From positions 24,528,012-24,592,011 of the forward strand of contig CM068313.1 in assembly GCA_034766995.1 (NCBI GenBank): a DNA stretch of 64,000 bases, written 5' to 3'. Origin of the DNA: Acanthacorydalis orientalis. Its lineage: Eukaryota > Arthropoda > Insecta > Megaloptera > Corydalidae. Position 1 is the stretch's first letter. The number at the start of each line of letters is the position of its first letter. A model generated the notes under the pieces. That model made no database searches, was not told where the DNA came from, and saw only the letters and a program-made list of their open reading frames with translations. A program made the position numbers and the translations under genes. Below, piece by piece: positions 62,145 through 64,000 of the stretch.

Positions 62145-62190
62145 TGGGGTTTAACGGCGCGTCGATAACTAAGGTCATAAGCCTGGTTCA
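62145..62190. repeat. GC-rich dispersed-repeat fragment
   Basis: The fragment reads GGGGTTTAACGGCGCGTCGA followed by TAACTAAGGTCATAAG. It resembles a GTTTAACG..CGTCGA..GAGGTCATTAG-type sequence I recall as dispersed in some invertebrate genomes. That is recollection only and no family name can be given. Confidence 0.25.
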
Positions 62191-62492
62191 TGTTTGTTTT
62201 AACTTGTAAAGAAAACTTTTTATAGTTTGCTCATAATGTAATTTATTTTTCGTGAAGGATGCACATACGTTTTAAAATTATATATAAAGAGAAAAAATTA
62301 AATAATTTCCTATGCATCAAGAAATAGCTAAGTAAGCTCGGAAAAAAATCAAAAATTATGTCATCAGAAAATGCATAAAAAATATCTGGAAAAAAGACAA
62401 TTATTGTTCAAACTATAAGAGGCTTTACCGAAATGAAGCTTAATATGATTCATAATGTTGCCTTACAATCTCATTAAAAATGATTTTTTCTC

Positions 62493-62495
<3 letters not shown>

Positions 62496-62549
<54 letters not shown>
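62496..62549. repeat. (TA)n microsatellite
   Basis: About 54 nt of TA. Confidence 0.95.
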
Positions 62550-62551
<2 letters not shown>

Positions 62552-63292
62552 CACGTTTAATCAGTTGATTTACTTGATTTTGATGTATTTTGTCGGTTAT
62601 AGAAATTAGAGTATCAATTTGTATGAGGGATTAATATTGTATTTTTTTAATTTTGAAGTTACAGTTTAACTGTGATTAGATCATCTTTTTTTTCCATTAC
62701 AGTATCTAAGAAGCAATTAATATATATATATATATATGAAAAAATGATTATTGTTTCTAATTTTCAGTTACATAGATGTATTTACATACTTATAAAAAGT
62801 ATTAATTGTAAATTAATGAATTACTTGTTAAATGAAAAAATATACTTACAATATGAATATTTTGTATATTGCTGAGAAACTCATTATGAAATTAATTAAT
62901 GTTTAAATATATGCAAGATTGAAAAATTCAGTTCATATGTAGGTAAATTATTAAATTGTATTTTTTTCGGGTTCATGATTTATTTGAAAACAACTAAAAC
63001 TACATTAGTATACATGGTGTATTACAGACAGTATAATATTGTTAATGAATAGTAAAATGGAAAACTAATAATAAACCTACACAATTCATTAATATGTTAT
63101 GTAAATATTTTTATAAAACAAGTATTAGTTAATGGGTTTCTTAAGTATTTTATGTATGTGTACATAAGTAAAAACATTTGGACACTTAATCAGTATAGAA
63201 AAAAAAAACTGTTTTGTACTCGAAAGTAATACATTTAATGACTATTTTTTAATGTATGAATCACGTAATCAAACATATTAAATATATATAGT

Positions 63293-63356
63293 CTTTATAT
63301 TAGATGTGTATGCTTTTAAACCTTTGTTTAAAAGCATACATATCTAATATATAAAG
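63293..63356. repeat. Nearly perfect 64-bp palindrome with a 4-nt loop
   Basis: The left arm 63293-63321 and right arm 63326-63356 pair along about 29 bp, with one mismatch and one 2-nt TA insertion. The loop is CTTT (63322-63325). The core is TATGCTTTTAAAC against GTTTAAAAGCATA. No coding sequence accounts for it. Confidence 0.85.
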
Positions 63357-63689
63357 CAGCAAGTTTGTGCTGTTAGATATTTTTTTATACTGTGCGAATT
63401 TATTTGAACCCAAAATATTTAAATAAAAATATACAAATACATATATAAATAATTCTCGTTGAATAATTTATACCTTTATATATGTAAATATAATGTTTAT
63501 TGTACTAACACTGAAATCAGAGTTATGTTTAGAAATGAACTAAGCGTAAGTGTAATGATCAACTTGCTAGTAAGTTAGAATATTAAAAAAAAATATGTGA
63601 TAAGTCAAACTATCCAATCAGTATGATCAATAAATGTTTCGCTAAGATGGCTATAATGTGTTTTTTTATTTATTTTTCTTATGAAATAA

Positions 63690-63968
63690 ATTACGAAAAA
63701 ATCCTACGAGCATACAATACGCTATGCGGCGTTATTTTTACGGTTCATGGAATCATCTAGGGTGGATGAAAGTTTAAGCCCTGTAGGCACTAAATAAATT
63801 GAAAACGTAAGACATTCTTTGAGACAGCAGTGGAAACAAATTATAAATAAATTCGGATACTCTGGGAAATGGTGCGGAATTGAAAGGTCAAACAAAGCTG
63901 ATGTACTCTTAAATTTTTTTTATTATTCACTTGAAATGCATATTTGTTTCAAGGATCGTAACGGGTAG
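63690..63968 (+). pseudogene. Degenerate coding patch at the right edge, unknown family
   Basis: A single frame runs 92 codons with one internal TAA (63795-63797): HTIRYAALFLRFMESSRVDE, SLSPVGTK, stop, IENVRHSLRQQWKQIINKFG, YSGKWCGIERSNKADVLLNF and CFKDRNG-stop. Codon content and GC content differ sharply from the flanks. It may be a transposon or gene fragment that continues beyond the window. Confidence 0.4.
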
Positions 63969-64000
63969 AAAAGTAATTTATTTGGGTATAAAAAATTGTA

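Larger units (their letters stand above)
59830..63280. other. AT-rich sequence
   Basis: It contains the TA arrays, the hairpin at 61551, the 23-bp duplication, and two Lys-rich or mixed open patches (61380-61550, 62300-62410) that I cannot assign. Confidence 0.45.

Overview
This is a eukaryotic, almost certainly metazoan, window. By eye it is three quarters or more A+T. It holds no bacterial-type operons, no long ORF and no rRNA. It does hold mariner and Tc1-type transposase relics, 3' tails of non-LTR retrotransposons, a hAT-like end, a foldback MITE, tRNA-like relics, and about 60 (TA)n arrays, roughly one per kilobase. The LINE tails, with a GRPRLRW-type C-terminus, and the mariner subfamilies are common in arthropods. 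I lean towards an AT-rich arthropod, but the sequence does not prove the taxon.

Layout. 1-5.6 kb: AT-rich sequence with microsatellites and two coding-like patches. 5.6-6.3 kb: a 203-bp foldback MITE, then a degenerate minus-strand coding patch. 7.9-11.1 kb: four candidate plus-strand exons whose reading phases chain correctly, one of them 22 nt long; this is the best candidate for a real host gene. 11.3 kb: a CpG-bearing hairpin with CRE-like and NRF1-like motifs. 11.9-12.4 kb: the C-terminal half of a Tc1-like transposase (minus). 13.9-24 kb: unassigned coding-like patches, including a good minus-strand exon candidate at 20.9 kb. 25.2 kb: a LINE 3' tail. 25.5-38.3 kb: mostly AT-rich sequence and (TA)n arrays. 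38.4-39.0 kb: a second LINE tail and a tRNA-Gly-like relic. 42.96-44.26 kb: a nearly complete but dead mariner with TIRs. 44.84 kb: a hAT-like end. 47.25-47.5 kb: a five-block (TA)n array. 48.8-49.3 and 53.9-54.4 kb: two related deletion-derivative mariners that share a frameshift and a 3' junction. 54.6-59.4 kb: three minus-strand coding-like or exon-like patches. 62-64 kb: a 23-bp tandem duplication, a nearly perfect 64-bp palindrome, and a degenerate coding patch at the right edge.

No gene here can be named except as transposon families, and I found no evidence of a novel multi-gene system. The strongest leads are the phase-consistent split gene with a microexon, the pair of deletion-derivative mariners, the transposon ends crowded against (TA)n arrays, and the short-loop palindromes. 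ORFs made of long runs of Ile-Tyr are translations of (TA)n and are not genes.
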